NCBI GenBank assembly: GCA_036873135.1
Contig: JAPTYO010000009.1
Location: 23,519,756-23,583,755 of the forward strand
Reading direction: 5' to 3'
DNA: 64,000 nt
Origin: Clarkia xantiana subsp. parviflora
Taxonomy: Eukaryota > Streptophyta > Magnoliopsida > Myrtales > Onagraceae
Made by a program: the position numbers and the translations under genes. Shown here piece by piece: positions 45,549-57,039 of this stretch (positions are counted from its first letter, which is position 1; each line of letters starts with the position of its first letter). Below the pieces are notes generated by a model, which was given only the letters and a program-made list of their open reading frames with translations, had not been told where the DNA came from and did not search any database.

Positions 45549-45980
45549 TGTAAGTTTTACAAACCCTAATTGCCAGGATCTTGATCATGCTTTATGAGGG
45601 AAAAGATATATAGAGATGAATGACTTACCCGGTAATTGATTTCGATTCCTCTGATCTTCTTAGACTGTCGATGTGCTTCTCTGTAGAACGGTTCTACTTC
45701 TCTCCCTTGTCCATCCTTCTGTCAGAGAAGTTGATGGAGAACTGCTCTTAATCTCTGTGTCAATAACTGGCAGGGAGAGAGAGGACCGTTTATAATATTA
45801 ACCCTTTAATCTGGTACGTCCATCAAGTAACCAATTGAACGGTCTAGATTAAATACATTCCATAAAGTTATACATTGATATAATATAATATAATACATTA
45901 TTCAATATATCTATATTCATTAATATTATATGGCCACATAATTAGAATATATATTGTAACATTAAATATATATTCTTACA
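45549..45980 (-). repeat. 3' LTR of the non-coding copia-type element
   Basis: 432 bp. It differs from the 5' LTR by only a few changes (for example GAGAGAGAGG versus GAGAGAGG, and CTGGTACG versus CAAGTACG), which indicates a young insertion. Confidence 0.92.
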
Positions 45981-48900
45981 TTCTCCCACTTGGCCAGATA
46001 ATCACATAAGTCTTACATCTTTATGGAATAACATAAGGCGCGCGTAAAATCTAATCTTTCCGTTCATCATAATCACTTACATTCAATAATCTGTAAATGC
46101 GGGTTATGGCGGTCATACACTTATTTAAGCAGCATACTCCCTTCCATATACCACGACAGTTACATCTTATCAAACATAAGCCTGTAAGTAATATATATAA
46201 ACACATTAGGGTCCGAGTAAGGCTTTGCATAAGGTTTTCCCGTTATCATAAACTTTATGTGTACACAATCATAATTAACAGGAAAACATTGGAGTCAGAA
46301 ACATATCATTGAGCTCAGAGTGTCAAACATCATCATCATCAACTTTACAACTAAGACCCATTATTTGCATGCTTATTTAATGTCATTAGTTGTAAACATT
46401 CATTTAAATACATCATTGTCAGCTTGGCCATTATGCTGACAGACACTCTTGTTTCTGAACTTTCTTCTTAACGACAATAAACTTTCATTCCATAAGTTTG
46501 CACCTTTTAATGCTTGTCGTTTTGACGAAGAAATAACTGTGGCGTTATTACGATAAATTTTCCAGCGACTTGGTAACGGTGTCGACAACCTCAAGCCCTG
46601 AAATAAGTCCCACAGTCCTTAATGCATGATAAAACATGCTAAAACCTTACTTTACATTATTGATAACGACAGATAATTACCACTTTTCTATAATATTGTT
46701 CCAACACATAAAAGGAACAAATAATTGAAAGTGGACTTTCAACTGTCACGATATCCCTTAAATCTGAATCTTCATGAACATAAATGCATTCACATGTTCT
46801 TGTAGGTGCATTAGGACTTTATTTGCAGCATTCGAGAACTATACTTCCTCTATAAGATCAATTCAATGTGAGCTTTTTGAGACAATCCAACTGTAACTGT
46901 GACTAGATTACAATTTTAATTTAATCTTAGTCACGTAAATTGTCTCTCACATTAACTTTCATCTTAACTTCAAAGAGAATCATAATACATAATCATTTAA
47001 ATGTGAGCAAGATATAATCAATTATATAGGTAAAATATCTGCGTACTCCCACTAATCTTATGGTTCATACAACTGTAAAGTAACTTACTAAACCATTCGT
47101 GGGAACATTTATTTTATCTCATAAATTGATTTCTAAAATGACTATTCATTAATTGATAAATATATACTTCATAACATAATATATTGTGAGAATGAAACCG
47201 GAAATATTTACTAATATATGAATCTTACAAGTAAACCCACTTCCAGAATAACAAGTTTTCGTAATGTTACTCTAAATGGTTTACTTTATCAGATGATTGT
47301 ACTTTCTTTCTTTATGGAGTGTCGTGTCTTTCAAATATTATCCCTTATGTTGAAATTTTCATTCAACTGATGGAACTATATTCTAATCCATGTGAATAAT
47401 GTGTTCATACAGATAGACAATGTCTATCAGTTACATTAATATCCACATATTATCTTTCAGACACTCCCACTAATTTCATCATATTGAAAATTAACATAAC
47501 CGGTTTCTATAATTTTCGGACTTCAGTTAAGAAAGTAAGTCTTTATACCATTTGGATCTTTTAATGTTACTCTAGAGTAAACATTTCATTCAAGAATCCA
47601 TCATTTCATGTGGATCATAAACATTTAGTTTTGGTAGACAACCTCAAACATACAGGTGTCTTAACCAAGCTCCCATCCAACTCACAAATCATTAAGAGGT
47701 TGGAATGGCCTTTATGGGATCTCAGTTGCATACTTAATTCATACATCCACAACTTGATGTGTCTTTACTTGGTAAGGATAATTTACTTAACTTACTCTTA
47801 ACTGTAACTTTTAAAGTCCGATTATATTTTCTCACAAATACTATTTTCATAAATGTATGACATGTTTTCTTAAGAAGGCTAACTAATGAACTAAATGTCA
47901 TATCATACTTCTATACATTTCTCATAAAAGTCACCACACATATCAGACATTATAAGTTTTCAATTTTCTATATAATTTCTTAAGCAAATAGATATAGTCA
48001 TAACATGAATAACATTAATAAGATTTTCTAACTAATTTCTTCATTAACTTTTAATACGGAAACATATAAATTCATAAGTGCAAGAATATATACACATTAT
48101 CCCCCTATTCTTGACACTTAATAATTTTCCGTATAAGAATCATGTAATAATTTTCCGTATAAGAATTATGCAATAAACGAGATATACGAAATATTGCATT
48201 TTATTCATGTATGAAAAATTATCGCACTAACCTTTTAGTAGCACTCCTTTATGCATGGTTGACATGTGACTTTCTTGTTCTTCAAAACATACGAGCTAAC
48301 TCAATATCACTTAATGAAAACTTTAAAGTGCTCTCGTAAATATTGAGTTATCTCTAGTCATCCTTAAGGTCTTTAATCTTGCTCCATTAGTCAGCCAACT
48401 CAAACTTCTACAAACTCTACAACTCAAACTTAAAGATTGTAGGTTTGTACATATGAGTGACTTATTACATAACTTGTACTTTCATCCACAAAAACTTCAT
48501 AATTTTCTTTCTTTACTGTTTGTGGAATAAGACAGTATTATTCGCATAAACTTAATATGTACTCTATTATATTGTGTTTATACTTTATGATTTGACTTTC
48601 TACTTAAGTTGTGTACCCGTAAGGATACTGTTTAATGTGTTACGTCAGGACCTAGTAACTTTAGTGGAACCTGACTTACATGGTTTAGAAAGTCAAACCT
48701 ATTAAACACAATAACAGAACATACATGCGAATTAACTCAAATAGCTGCAAATTACATACTTGCTCATTCATAAAATAAGCTAATATAAAATCAGCTAATC
48801 ATTCAGAGTATATCATAATCGACCTTTGGGCAACAACTATAATATACTATCATTAAGTAAATGCCAATTAGGAAATAAGCTATAATAGATTCAGATAATC

Positions 48901-50916
48901 AATAAGAGTATATTATTATCGACCTTTGGGCAACGACTATAATACACTAATCTTAATTAAATGCCATAACATTATTTGAAAATTATCAATGTACATTATA
49001 ACCGACATTTGGGCAACGGCTATAACACATGAATCTTAATTCAATTCCATAACATTATTGGAAAATTAAAGAAAATCTCCAGTTAAATATATAAGTTATC
49101 TTTGGATATACAAATATATAAAACCAAAAGATCTTAATTATCCCATCATGTTTACCGGTTATAGAAAGCGATTCACCTTTGGGCAAATCCTAAAATTCTA
49201 GTAACCTGTAAATGTCAATTTATCCAATCATGTATACAGTACTAGGCATTTCATTATTATCATGGATAAATGACAGTTGTACTATATGCATGAAACAAAT
49301 AAACATTCTAGATTAGCCACTTTGGTGACAATAATCTACTTAAAATACAAGTTCATACACATAATTATTGATCTTTCTTTAGACATTACTATTATATTAT
49401 ACGCATGAACAAATAAACATTCTAGATTAGCCACTTTGGTGACAATAATCTACTTAAAATATATGTTCATCCATATAATAATTGATTTTCTTTAGGCATG
49501 ACAACACATTCTAGTTCTGTCACTTTGGTGACTAGAAACTAACTATAAAGTCATGGTGATAGTAGTGTCTCATTAAACCATAACCTTATCATTCTAGTTC
49601 AATCACTTTGGTGATTAGAAACTAACTATAAAATTATGCATATAGGCTTTAAAGTAATATGTCAATAACTAATTATAACCCGACATAATGGTTATCATCA
49701 TGATATTGAAACATCACTAGAGAACATTAGGTTTGGCTAAAATAAAATTTAACCCATAAAATAATGGTTTTACACCATAAAACTGTATTTTTCCTTAGTG
49801 AGCAGCGGAAGCATTTAGCAAGGAATCTAAAACAAGTAATCAGAAACTAATGTAGATCATTACTTTCACGAACCAAAACTTTAATTTCAATTAACAATTG
49901 AAAACTTAATTTCGATTCTTAGCTAAACTAATAGCGTATTCTTCATTGTTGAAACATAATCAACTCTTAACTTCAAATTAGAATCACATAATCTAATATG
50001 TTATTCTTCATAACATCATCATGCTTTAAAATTCATACACACATGCATATGGGAGTTTCAATTGACTACCAATAACATACCCAATATCATCATTCATATG
50101 TATATTTAAAAACTATTATAAACATGAGATTCTAATCACCAACAAACGCTAGGTAAACTTTAATTTGATCATTTAGCAACCCTAATCCACTTAACATAAA
50201 CCTCCAAATTGCTAGAGATCATTATAGAACACGTATAGCGATTCGTGAGTAGCTAGGCCGATTCCTATTGATTGAATAATAATACATACCCAAGTTTCAA
50301 TCGATGTACTGTTCCTACATCTTGTGTACGTAATGGATTTGCAGGAAGGTGGAATTGCAAGATTAAGGGTTTAGATTGTTCTTGGAAGACAAATCCGTTC
50401 TAGACATAAAGTCCTTTTCAACTTCCTCAATAAATGTGTAATTTATACCCCTCTCCCAAGGCCAACGATTGAATCAAGACCACCGGTACCCATTAGAACA
50501 AATCATGTTAAACAACCAACCAATTGAACAATTAAACAATTAATTAACCGATCCGATAAAAGGAATTAGGTCGAGCAATAATGAACTGATTGAAGTAGGG
50601 TTGAATAAAACAAATTACAGATGCAGATCAAACCATTCCACCGATTAGCGATTACAAAGCACCGATTTTCTCAAATTCGACCAATTGAACAAGAAGCAGT
50701 TATAAACAAGTTTCCACCGATTAACACAATTCATTGTATTCCACAATTATTAAACAATTCCATCACCAATAACAATTCCGATGGAATTAGACAATAACTG
50801 CTTTAATCAGATTCGTAATTGAAAACCTATTTATGCTTTGACATACGAACTGATTCGAACTAAATCCTAAATCATGATAATCGATAATTCCAACGTAAAG
50901 CATAATCAACAACTCA
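45981..50916. other. AT-rich interior of the non-coding copia-type element
   Basis: No coding potential was recognised. CTCCCACT motifs recur (e.g. 45983, 47045, 47464). Imperfect tandem blocks with CGACCTTTGGGCAAC-ACTATAATA lie at about 48820-49030, and with AGCCACTTTGGTGACAATAATCTAC at about 49310-49620. Such repeats may be decayed pol sequence amplified in tandem. Confidence 0.55.
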
Positions 50917-50929
50917 GGCTCTGATACCA
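50917..50929 (-). promoter_or_regulatory. Primer-binding site (initiator tRNA-Met)
   Basis: GGCTCTGATACCA, the reverse complement of TGGTATCAGAGCC, lies two bases from the LTR edge at 50932. This places the element in the copia-type tRNA-Met-primed group. Confidence 0.9.
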
Positions 50930-50931
50930 CA

Positions 50932-51361
50932 TGTAAGTTTTACAAACCCTAATTGCCAGGATCTTGATCATGCTTTATGAGGGAAAAGATATATAGAGAT
51001 GAATGACTTACCCGGTAATTGATTTCGATTCCTCTGATCTTCTTAGACTGTCGATGTGCTTCTCTGTAGAACGGTTCTACTTCTCTCCCTTGTCCATCCT
51101 TCTGTCAGAGAAGTTGATGGAGAACTGCTCTTAATCTCTGTGTCAATAACTGGCAGGGAGAGAGGACCGTTTATAATATTAACCCTTTAATCAAGTACGT
51201 CCATCAAGTAACCAATTGAACGGTCTAGATTAAATACATTCCATAAAGTTATACATTGATATAATATAATATAATACATTATTCAATATATCTATATTCA
51301 TTAATATTATATGGCCACATAATTAGAATATATATTGTAACATTAAATATATATTCTTACA
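50932..51361 (-). repeat. 5' LTR of the non-coding copia-type element
   Basis: 430 bp, nearly identical to 45549-45980. On the minus strand it begins TGTAAGAATATATA and ends AAAACTTACA. Its outer end touches the snoRNA. Confidence 0.92.
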
Positions 51362-51441
51362 AGCAGATGATGAGAGTTTTATATATTGAAGTCTGAATCC
51401 AGTGATGATTCAAAAATCGAGCTTTTTAAAACTGATGCTCG
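51362..51441 (+). ncRNA. Box C/D snoRNA (U36/snR47-like guide for 18S rRNA)
   Basis: Box C ATGATGA (51367-51373), box D' CTGA (51393-51396), box C' GTGATGA (51402-51408) and box D CTGA (51432-51435) are in the right order and spacing. The 3' flank TGCTCG (51436-51441) pairs with AGCA of the 5' flank (and with CGAGCA at 45542-45547 before the insertion). The element before box D, CGAGCTTTTTAA, is complementary to UUAAAAAGCUCG, a universally conserved 18S rRNA segment; the fifth base before box D faces the first A of that run. From memory this is the adenosine methylated with yeast snR47 and plant or animal U36. The guide before D' (ending ATTGAAGT) was not assigned. The copy is cut off from its promoter by 5.8 kb of retrotransposon. 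Confidence 0.82.
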
Positions 51442-51619
51442 CTCTCTCCCCTCCTATATTATGTATTCCCATTTTTTTTTTTTTTCGCTGGATTGATATG
51501 CAAAACTGAGTTTTTTTAATCGCCCCATTAATATAATTAATAAAGTCTAATTTGTTAGGAATAAAACATGAGTTTCACGCATAACAATATTGTGATATTT
51601 TGATATTTTCAACCATGTA

Positions 51620-51842
51620 ACAATGGTGTGGTGGTTCAGCACCTCATCCCTTAACCAGGGGTCAGGGGTTCAACCCCCGCTAGTGACCATGGGAATGGAA
51701 AATTGTTCATGGCCAGCACTTTACTCCTTACGGGCGCACCTGGTGCGAGTGAGAATTAGTCTAGGTGTGGAGCAAGCATGCTACGGGTGCTGCCCTCCTG
51801 ATGAGGGCCCTAGGACCACCCCGCGGGAAACAAAAAAAAAAT
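51620..51842 (+). mobile_element. tRNA-derived SINE
   Basis: A GTGGTGGTTCAGCACCTCA head and a B-box GGGTTCAACCCCC lie in a ~220-bp GC-rich segment ending GCGGGAAACAAAAAAAAA. The target duplication is not clear. The open frame through it (51623-51877) is not a gene. A second copy head lies at 52278-52350 on the other strand. Confidence 0.65.
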
Positions 51843-52277
51843 TGTGCTATTTTAATAATTTCAGCTTAACCTTATAATTTTTCATCCAACGTTATGCAAT
51901 CAATTATTTTAAGCTATTAAATTTATAAGAAAATTTAAAGTTTTTTTTGCTCGAAAGAAAATGTTAAGTTACTAGTCAGATTTATTATCATATTTTCAAC
52001 ATAATTAATTTAATTAAAAAGTTTTAAGTTTTTTATGATACATATTTTGATTTCTGAACTCATTTTTCACGGACGAATATCTTCTAGCCCTAACTCCCCG
52101 TCTCCATTTCTTTCTCATCAATTTGAAGTTAACACGTCTCTTTAAAAATGGAAAAAATCAACCAAATACATATTTGATAATTCAAACACAAAACTAACAT
52201 AATTTTTCCATACTTGAATTATGAGCTCATTTTTTCGTACCTGAAACTCAGTATACGTTTTCTAGAATTATTTTTCA

Positions 52278-52350
52278 TTATCATAATCACTAGCGGGGAC
52301 TGAATCTCTGATCTCTAATTAAGGGTTTGACGCTGAACCACCACATATGT
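52278..52350 (-). mobile_element. Truncated SINE head, same family
   Basis: The minus strand reads GTGGTGGTTCAGCGTCAAACCC, then GAGATTCAGTCCCCGCTAGTGA, aligning with the first ~80 bp of the SINE at 51620. The B-box is mutated and the body is missing. Confidence 0.6.
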
Positions 52351-52380
52351 ATTTGAGTGATTTTTTCAATTTTTTTTACT

Positions 52381-52507
52381 GTTACACCCCGTGTCTGACA
52401 ACACTTGTGTGTGTGATGACATCATATTGTGCACTTGTCAACTGCGCATGATGATGTCATCACACCCATGTCTGCTGACACGAGGGTTGTCAGACACGGG
52501 GTGTTAA
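52381..52507. repeat. 127-bp hairpin repeat
   Basis: The perfect 19-bp inverted ends ACACCCCGTGTCTGACAAC / GTTGTCAGACACGGGGTGT enclose a second inverted pair (GTGATGACATCAT / ATGATGTCATCAC). No duplication was assigned. A MITE or a stable RNA hairpin are both possible. Confidence 0.7.
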
Positions 52508-52535
52508 CGGTAAAAAAAAATATTGACGGATAACA

Positions 52536-52674
52536 AGTTGTGCACTTGGCAAGTGCGCAACTATTAATTTAAAAAAATTAATTCATGCTAATTGTTGCAA
52601 TTAGCATTAATTACAATATAGTTGCGCTCTGGGCAAGTGCGCTATGCAAGTTGCACACTTGTCAAGTGCGAAAC
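52536..52674. repeat. Second hairpin repeat with TGCACTTG(G/T)CAAGTGCG core
   Basis: AGTTGTGCACTTGGCAAGTG on the left is partly mirrored by TTGCACACTTGTCAAGTGCG on the right. A palindrome TGCTAATTGTTGCAATTAGCA lies in the centre near 52588-52608. The GTGCACTTG word also occurs in the previous hairpin, so the two may be one unit. Confidence 0.55.
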
Positions 52675-52753
52675 TAGGTATATTCATACCTAGAACTCAC
52701 TATACCTTATTTTTGTGTTTGAGTTACCAAATATAGGTATTATTTGAGTGATT

Positions 52754-53678
52754 TTTCCTCATATTTACTTACATATTATTTATTATAAATTTTTTTTAAT
52801 AACAACGTAAACAAATTTAAATATTAAAATGCAAACATTTTTTTAAATAACAACTTAAATTTTGTTTTTTAGAAACACTATTGAGTTAGGCGAATAGTTA
52901 GATCGTTTTAACTCTAGATGATAAAACTGTTTTACTGTTCGTCAAACACTATATGATTTTAACTGCATAAACTCTAAATTCTAAAATCCTACACTGCTAG
53001 GTGAATGGTTTTGCCAGATTATTCCGAGATGATAAAATTGTTTAAACAATTTTATTTTCTAGTGTTTTAGAAGAAAAAAAACAACTAGTAAAAGTACATA
53101 ATCACTTTAAATAAAAGCTAAAAAAAAAATTGAAAAAAACGAGCGGTACCGTGATAGTAATAGTAATGTAGTTTTTTTCCGACTTTTTTATTTTTAGTTT
53201 TTATTTAAAGTGATTATGTACTTTTGTTGTTTTTTTTATTCTTTCTAAAACCCTATAAGGTTGGGTGAACATTTTGATCGGGTGAACCCTAGAGTACAAA
53301 GCTGTTTAAACAGTTTTATCATCTATGGTTAATTCGGCCAAACCATTCACCGAACATAAAGAGTTTTAGAATTTATTATGGTTTATATAGTTTTATGATT
53401 TTTAATCTAAAATCATATTAGAATTTATGGTTTATGTAGTTTTATGATTTTTTAAAAAACTATATTGTGTTTGACGAATAGTAAAATAGTTTCATCATCT
53501 AGAATTAACTTGACTAAACTATCCATCCTACCCAATATCGTTTTAGAAAGAAAAAAATTTACGCTGTTATTTAAAAAAATGTTTCGCATTTTGATATTTA
53601 AGTTTATTGACGCTGTTATTAACAAAATCTAATAAAAATGGTAAATAATATGTATGATGTAAGTAAAAATTAGCCCAA
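52754..53678. mobile_element. ~920-bp foldback (inverted repeat) element
   Basis: The left arm (TTTACTTACATATTATTTA, AATAACAACGTAAACAAATTTAAATATTAAAATGC, ..., AAAAGTACATAATCACTTTAAATAAAA) is answered in reverse order by the right arm (TTTTATTTAAAGTGATTATG, ..., GCATTTTGATATTTAAGTTTATTGACGCTGTTATT, AAATAATATG-ATGTAAGTAAA). The centre is near 53145. Arms are about 75-85 percent alike by eye. No protein is encoded. Its right end touches the truncated copia pol at ~53696. Confidence 0.75.
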
Positions 53679-53695
53679 TTTTATTTGGGTATGAC

Positions 53696-55300
53696 GACGG
53701 TGGAGATAGTTGGGGGACCTATATGCTTGAAGCTGAACCTCAGAATTACCAAGAAGTCGTGAACTCCTCTGAGAGTCCTCTATGGAAAAAGGCAATCAAT
53801 AGTGAAATCGAATCGATCCTGCATAATCATACTTGGGAGCTAGTGGATCTTCCGCCCGGAAGCAAACCGCTAGGCTACAAGTGGATCTTTAAATGTAAAA
53901 TGAAGGCAGATGGTTCGATTGATAAATATAAAGCCCGACTTGTCATCAAAGGATACAGACAAAAGGAAGGACTGGATTATTTTGATACATATTCCGCAGT
54001 AACTAGAATCACATCCATAAGGATTGAACTTGCGATTGCCGCGTTGCGAAATTTAGAAGTACATAAATGGATGTGAAAATCTTTCTTAAATGAAGGTTTA
54101 GACGAAGAAATCTACATGGAACAACCTGAGGGTTTCTCTGCGCGAGGACAGGAAAAGAATGACTGTAAGCTTGTCAAATCTCTGTATGGTCTAAAATAGG
54201 CGCCTAAACAATGGCATCATAAATTTGACAGCGTTATGATGGAGAAAGGTTTCAAAATAAATGAGTGTGACAAATGTATTTACGTGAAGATACAGATAGA
54301 TGTTATGTTATTTTGTTTCTTTACGTAGATGATATGCTTATCGTTGGAAGTAACGATAAGATGGTCTGGTCTACCAAACATATGTTGAGTTCGAGGTTCA
54401 ATATGAAAGATATGGGCCTTGTCGATGTGATCCTTGGAATTAAAATCATATGATCATCGGAAGTCTCGTTCTAAGTTAAACTCATTATATTGATAAGATT
54501 TTGGACAAATTTAACAGAGATGACAAGAACGAGGTCAGTACCCCTATTGATACGAGTAAGTACTTTTCAAAGAATAAGGGGGGGATCCATTTCCCAAATT
54601 GAGTACGCTCGGATTATTGGCAGTGTCATGTACTTAATGTCATGCACTAGACCAGATATCGCTCACGCTGTAAACGTATTGAGTCGATATACGAGTAACC
54701 CTAGTGTTGATCACTGGAACAGGGTAATCAGGTTACTTAGGTATTTGAGATATACTCGTAATCCTGGTCTACACTATACTAGAAATCCTTCAGTGATAAA
54801 AGGTTATAGTGATGCAAACTGGATATCCGATTCTAGAGACACAGACTCTTTAAGTACGAGTGGTTACGTTTTCACATTAGGAGGTGCAGCAGTGTCGTGG
54901 AAATCCTCAAAGCAAACAGTCATAGTCAGATTCACGGTGGAGTCTGAGTTTATTGCACTAGACAAATGTGCCGAAGAGGCAGAATGGCTACGCCATTTCC
55001 TCGAGGATGTTCCGAGATGGCCAAAACCTGTGCCCGCAATCTGCATTCACTGCGATTGTAAAGCCGCGATCGGCAGAGCACACAATTTTATGTATAATGG
55101 AAAGTCAAGACATATCCGTCGAAGACATATCCGTCGAAGACATATCCGTCGAAGACATAGTTCCATTAGACAATTACTCTCTACCGGAATTATCACGATC
55201 GACTTTACGAGATTGGTTGATAATATGCGGATCCGCTAACCAAAGGGTTAAACATAGAGTTATTTGCCCAAGCATTAAAAGGAATGGGGATAAAGCCCGA
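53696..55300 (+). pseudogene. Decayed copia pol: RT and RNase H
   Basis: 53723-54076 gives the RT start (EAEPQNYQEVVNSSESPLW, KPLGYKWIFKCKMKADGSID, KYKARLVIKGYRQKEGLDYF). Frames are then broken by TGA, TAG and shifts, but YMEQPEGFSARG, SLYGLK, YVDDMLIVGSND and NMKDMGL are readable up to about 54450. RNase H follows at 54580-55240 ([61 protein letters not shown]). Near 55110-55160 a 15-bp unit (CATATCCGTCGAAGA) is present three times, repeating HIRRR. Gag, protease and integrase are absent. Confidence 0.88.
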
Positions 55301-55895
55301 GTAGGATACGCTCTTGAGAAAGAAAACCAACCATGCTGACTGGAGATCCCAGGAACTTGGTTCAATGGGACAACCTAATCACAAGAGTGAGTGTGGTCAC
55401 TGTGGGGGTCAAACCCCGAGCCCATTCCTATGATGCAAACAGTGATGAAGATGAAGTTAAACTTTTGTCTATGTTGATTCTCACAAGAAACGTTTTTAAT
55501 TATTTGTAAGGAGAACTCAGAGTCGTGATGATGCTCTTGAGACATAGAATCACCTATGCGAGTGAGAAGTGGAGCCGCTTCGAAAGGGATTGTTGAGGGC
55601 GCAATTCTTAGAAACGCTTGCAGAACCAGGCGAGTGATTCAGGGCCTAGGGATCACTGGGCGTGAACCGAACTATAATAGGAAGGTACCTGTGTGGTTTA
55701 TGTCGTCGTTTACACTAACGACAGTCGGTTCAAGGACATCGCGTCTACCGACCAGTCAGTAGAGAATGCATGATCTCACAAGGGAGAGGTTCAAAGTGGT
55801 TAACCCTACCTATCCTTTGCAGGTATTGACCGATGAACACAACTTTCGAGTCTAGAGATACCGTTAGGTTTCCAATTTCCATTCATGTGGGGGAT
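55301..55895 (+). other. 3' untranslated part of the decayed copia element, with polypurine tract
   Basis: No domain was recognised. It ends ATTCATGTGGGGGAT, a polypurine tract directly before the TGTTGG start of the LTR at 55896. Confidence 0.6.
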
Positions 55896-56930
55896 TGTTG
55901 GACATGGCTTTAAGCCAAGTGAGTGGGCCTTGGCCCATATGCTATATATTGTGAATGGAATTGCAATGTAAGTGTTGTGTTGTGTGTGGTTTGGATATTT
56001 AGTCCCAAACCGGCCAGATGTACTAGTTTTAGCTAGTATATATTTTGGCATCCTTCATAAGGTAGTAACAACTTACTAGATGGAAGGCTCTCTCCACGAG
56101 CGCGCGCGCGGGGGGGGGGGGGGGGGGGGGGGGTGCAGTCGAGTGGATCAGATACCCACCCCGGTAAACTTGGCTCGTGTGCGCGCCCGCGACGTGCGTA
56201 CACGAATGTCGGTCCGAAAAGCTAGCCTTGTGCGAGTCCGATTTTGCTAAACTGTGGTCTTTCCAGATACATTGAATCCAAAAATTATTTTGGTAACAGT
56301 TAATTATGGACAGAATATATTTCGAGATTAATCTGATTGAATTAACGCGTCCAATTTTGGACAGAATTGATGTCGAGAATATTCTGATTGAATCTCAAAA
56401 TTAATGCAGCTATGAGCCATCTGCACTATAAATTGAGACCATTCCCCTCACATTTTACACAACAATCCGAAAATTTCACTCTCAGTTTACTACTGCTCTG
56501 TCTTCTTCTTTACGTTCCGCTGTCTGCGAGTTTTCTATCAGGTGGTTGCTACTGCAGTACTGTTCGTCGTCCTTCTCTGTTGTCGTGCATGCTGTTTATT
56601 TCTCGCACCATATTTTTAATCTGTTTGATTATTCATATTCGTTTATTCTGACGTCGTCGTCGGCATCTCTATTCAAACCCTGTTGTGTTCAGGTATTGAG
56701 TTTGGTTCGGTCAAGCGTGTTTCGTGCATAACATGATTTGACGACACTGTTGAATCCTGGGAGGTGATCGCCCTTATTTAAACTCATTTGCATAACCCGA
56801 GGGTGGAGTGGGGCGAAATTGCCTTAAGGAGACCGTGATCAGCACGAGCCTAAGTATTAAAATCACGTCTTTCGTTTTTCTCGATTTTACGTGTAATTCA
56901 GAGTTGTTAATATCTTGCATGATAATTCGA
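55896..56930 (+). repeat. 3' LTR of the decayed copia element (right end approximate)
   Basis: Starts TGTTGGACATGGCTTTAAGCC after the purine tract. It contains a G-run of about 30 bases at ~56110-56143, a TATA-like CACTATAAATTGAG at ~56420-56433 and leader-like pyrimidine-rich DNA. The end could not be fixed, since no TGTCCAACA terminus is seen; the unique-looking part ends near 56930. Confidence 0.6.
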
Positions 56931-57039
56931 TATAATTATATGTAATAACTCGAAATTTGACTATTTACATTTTAGTCCCTGAAGTTTTAAAAATTGCAAA
57001 TTGATCCCTCAACTTTTTTGTTTTGCAGTTTTGACCCTG

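Larger units (their letters stand above)
45549..51361 (-). mobile_element. Non-coding copia-type LTR element (LARD-like), 5.8 kb, 5-bp TSD
   Basis: Nearly identical LTRs at 45549-45980 and 50932-51361 (TGTAAG...CTTACA termini), perfect AGCAG flanks (45544-45548 and 51362-51366), a PBS at 50917-50929 and a purine tract (AAGTGGGAGAA on the minus strand) at 45981-45991. The 4.9-kb interior is strongly AT-rich and has no ORF above about 80 codons and no recognisable gag or pol. It must depend on a copia partner with the same tRNA-Met primer. Confidence 0.9.

Noticed and set aside
51620..51700. Functional tRNA gene
   Set aside because: Only a B-box-like motif is present. The cloverleaf cannot be closed, and the A-tail and second copy fit a SINE.
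51623..51877. 84-codon ORF at the SINE
   Set aside because: The tRNA-like B-box, A-rich tail and second truncated copy show a SINE, not a gene.
55174..56051. Small ORFs in the copia 3' region and LTR
   Set aside because: No domain; they lie in untranslated and LTR sequence.
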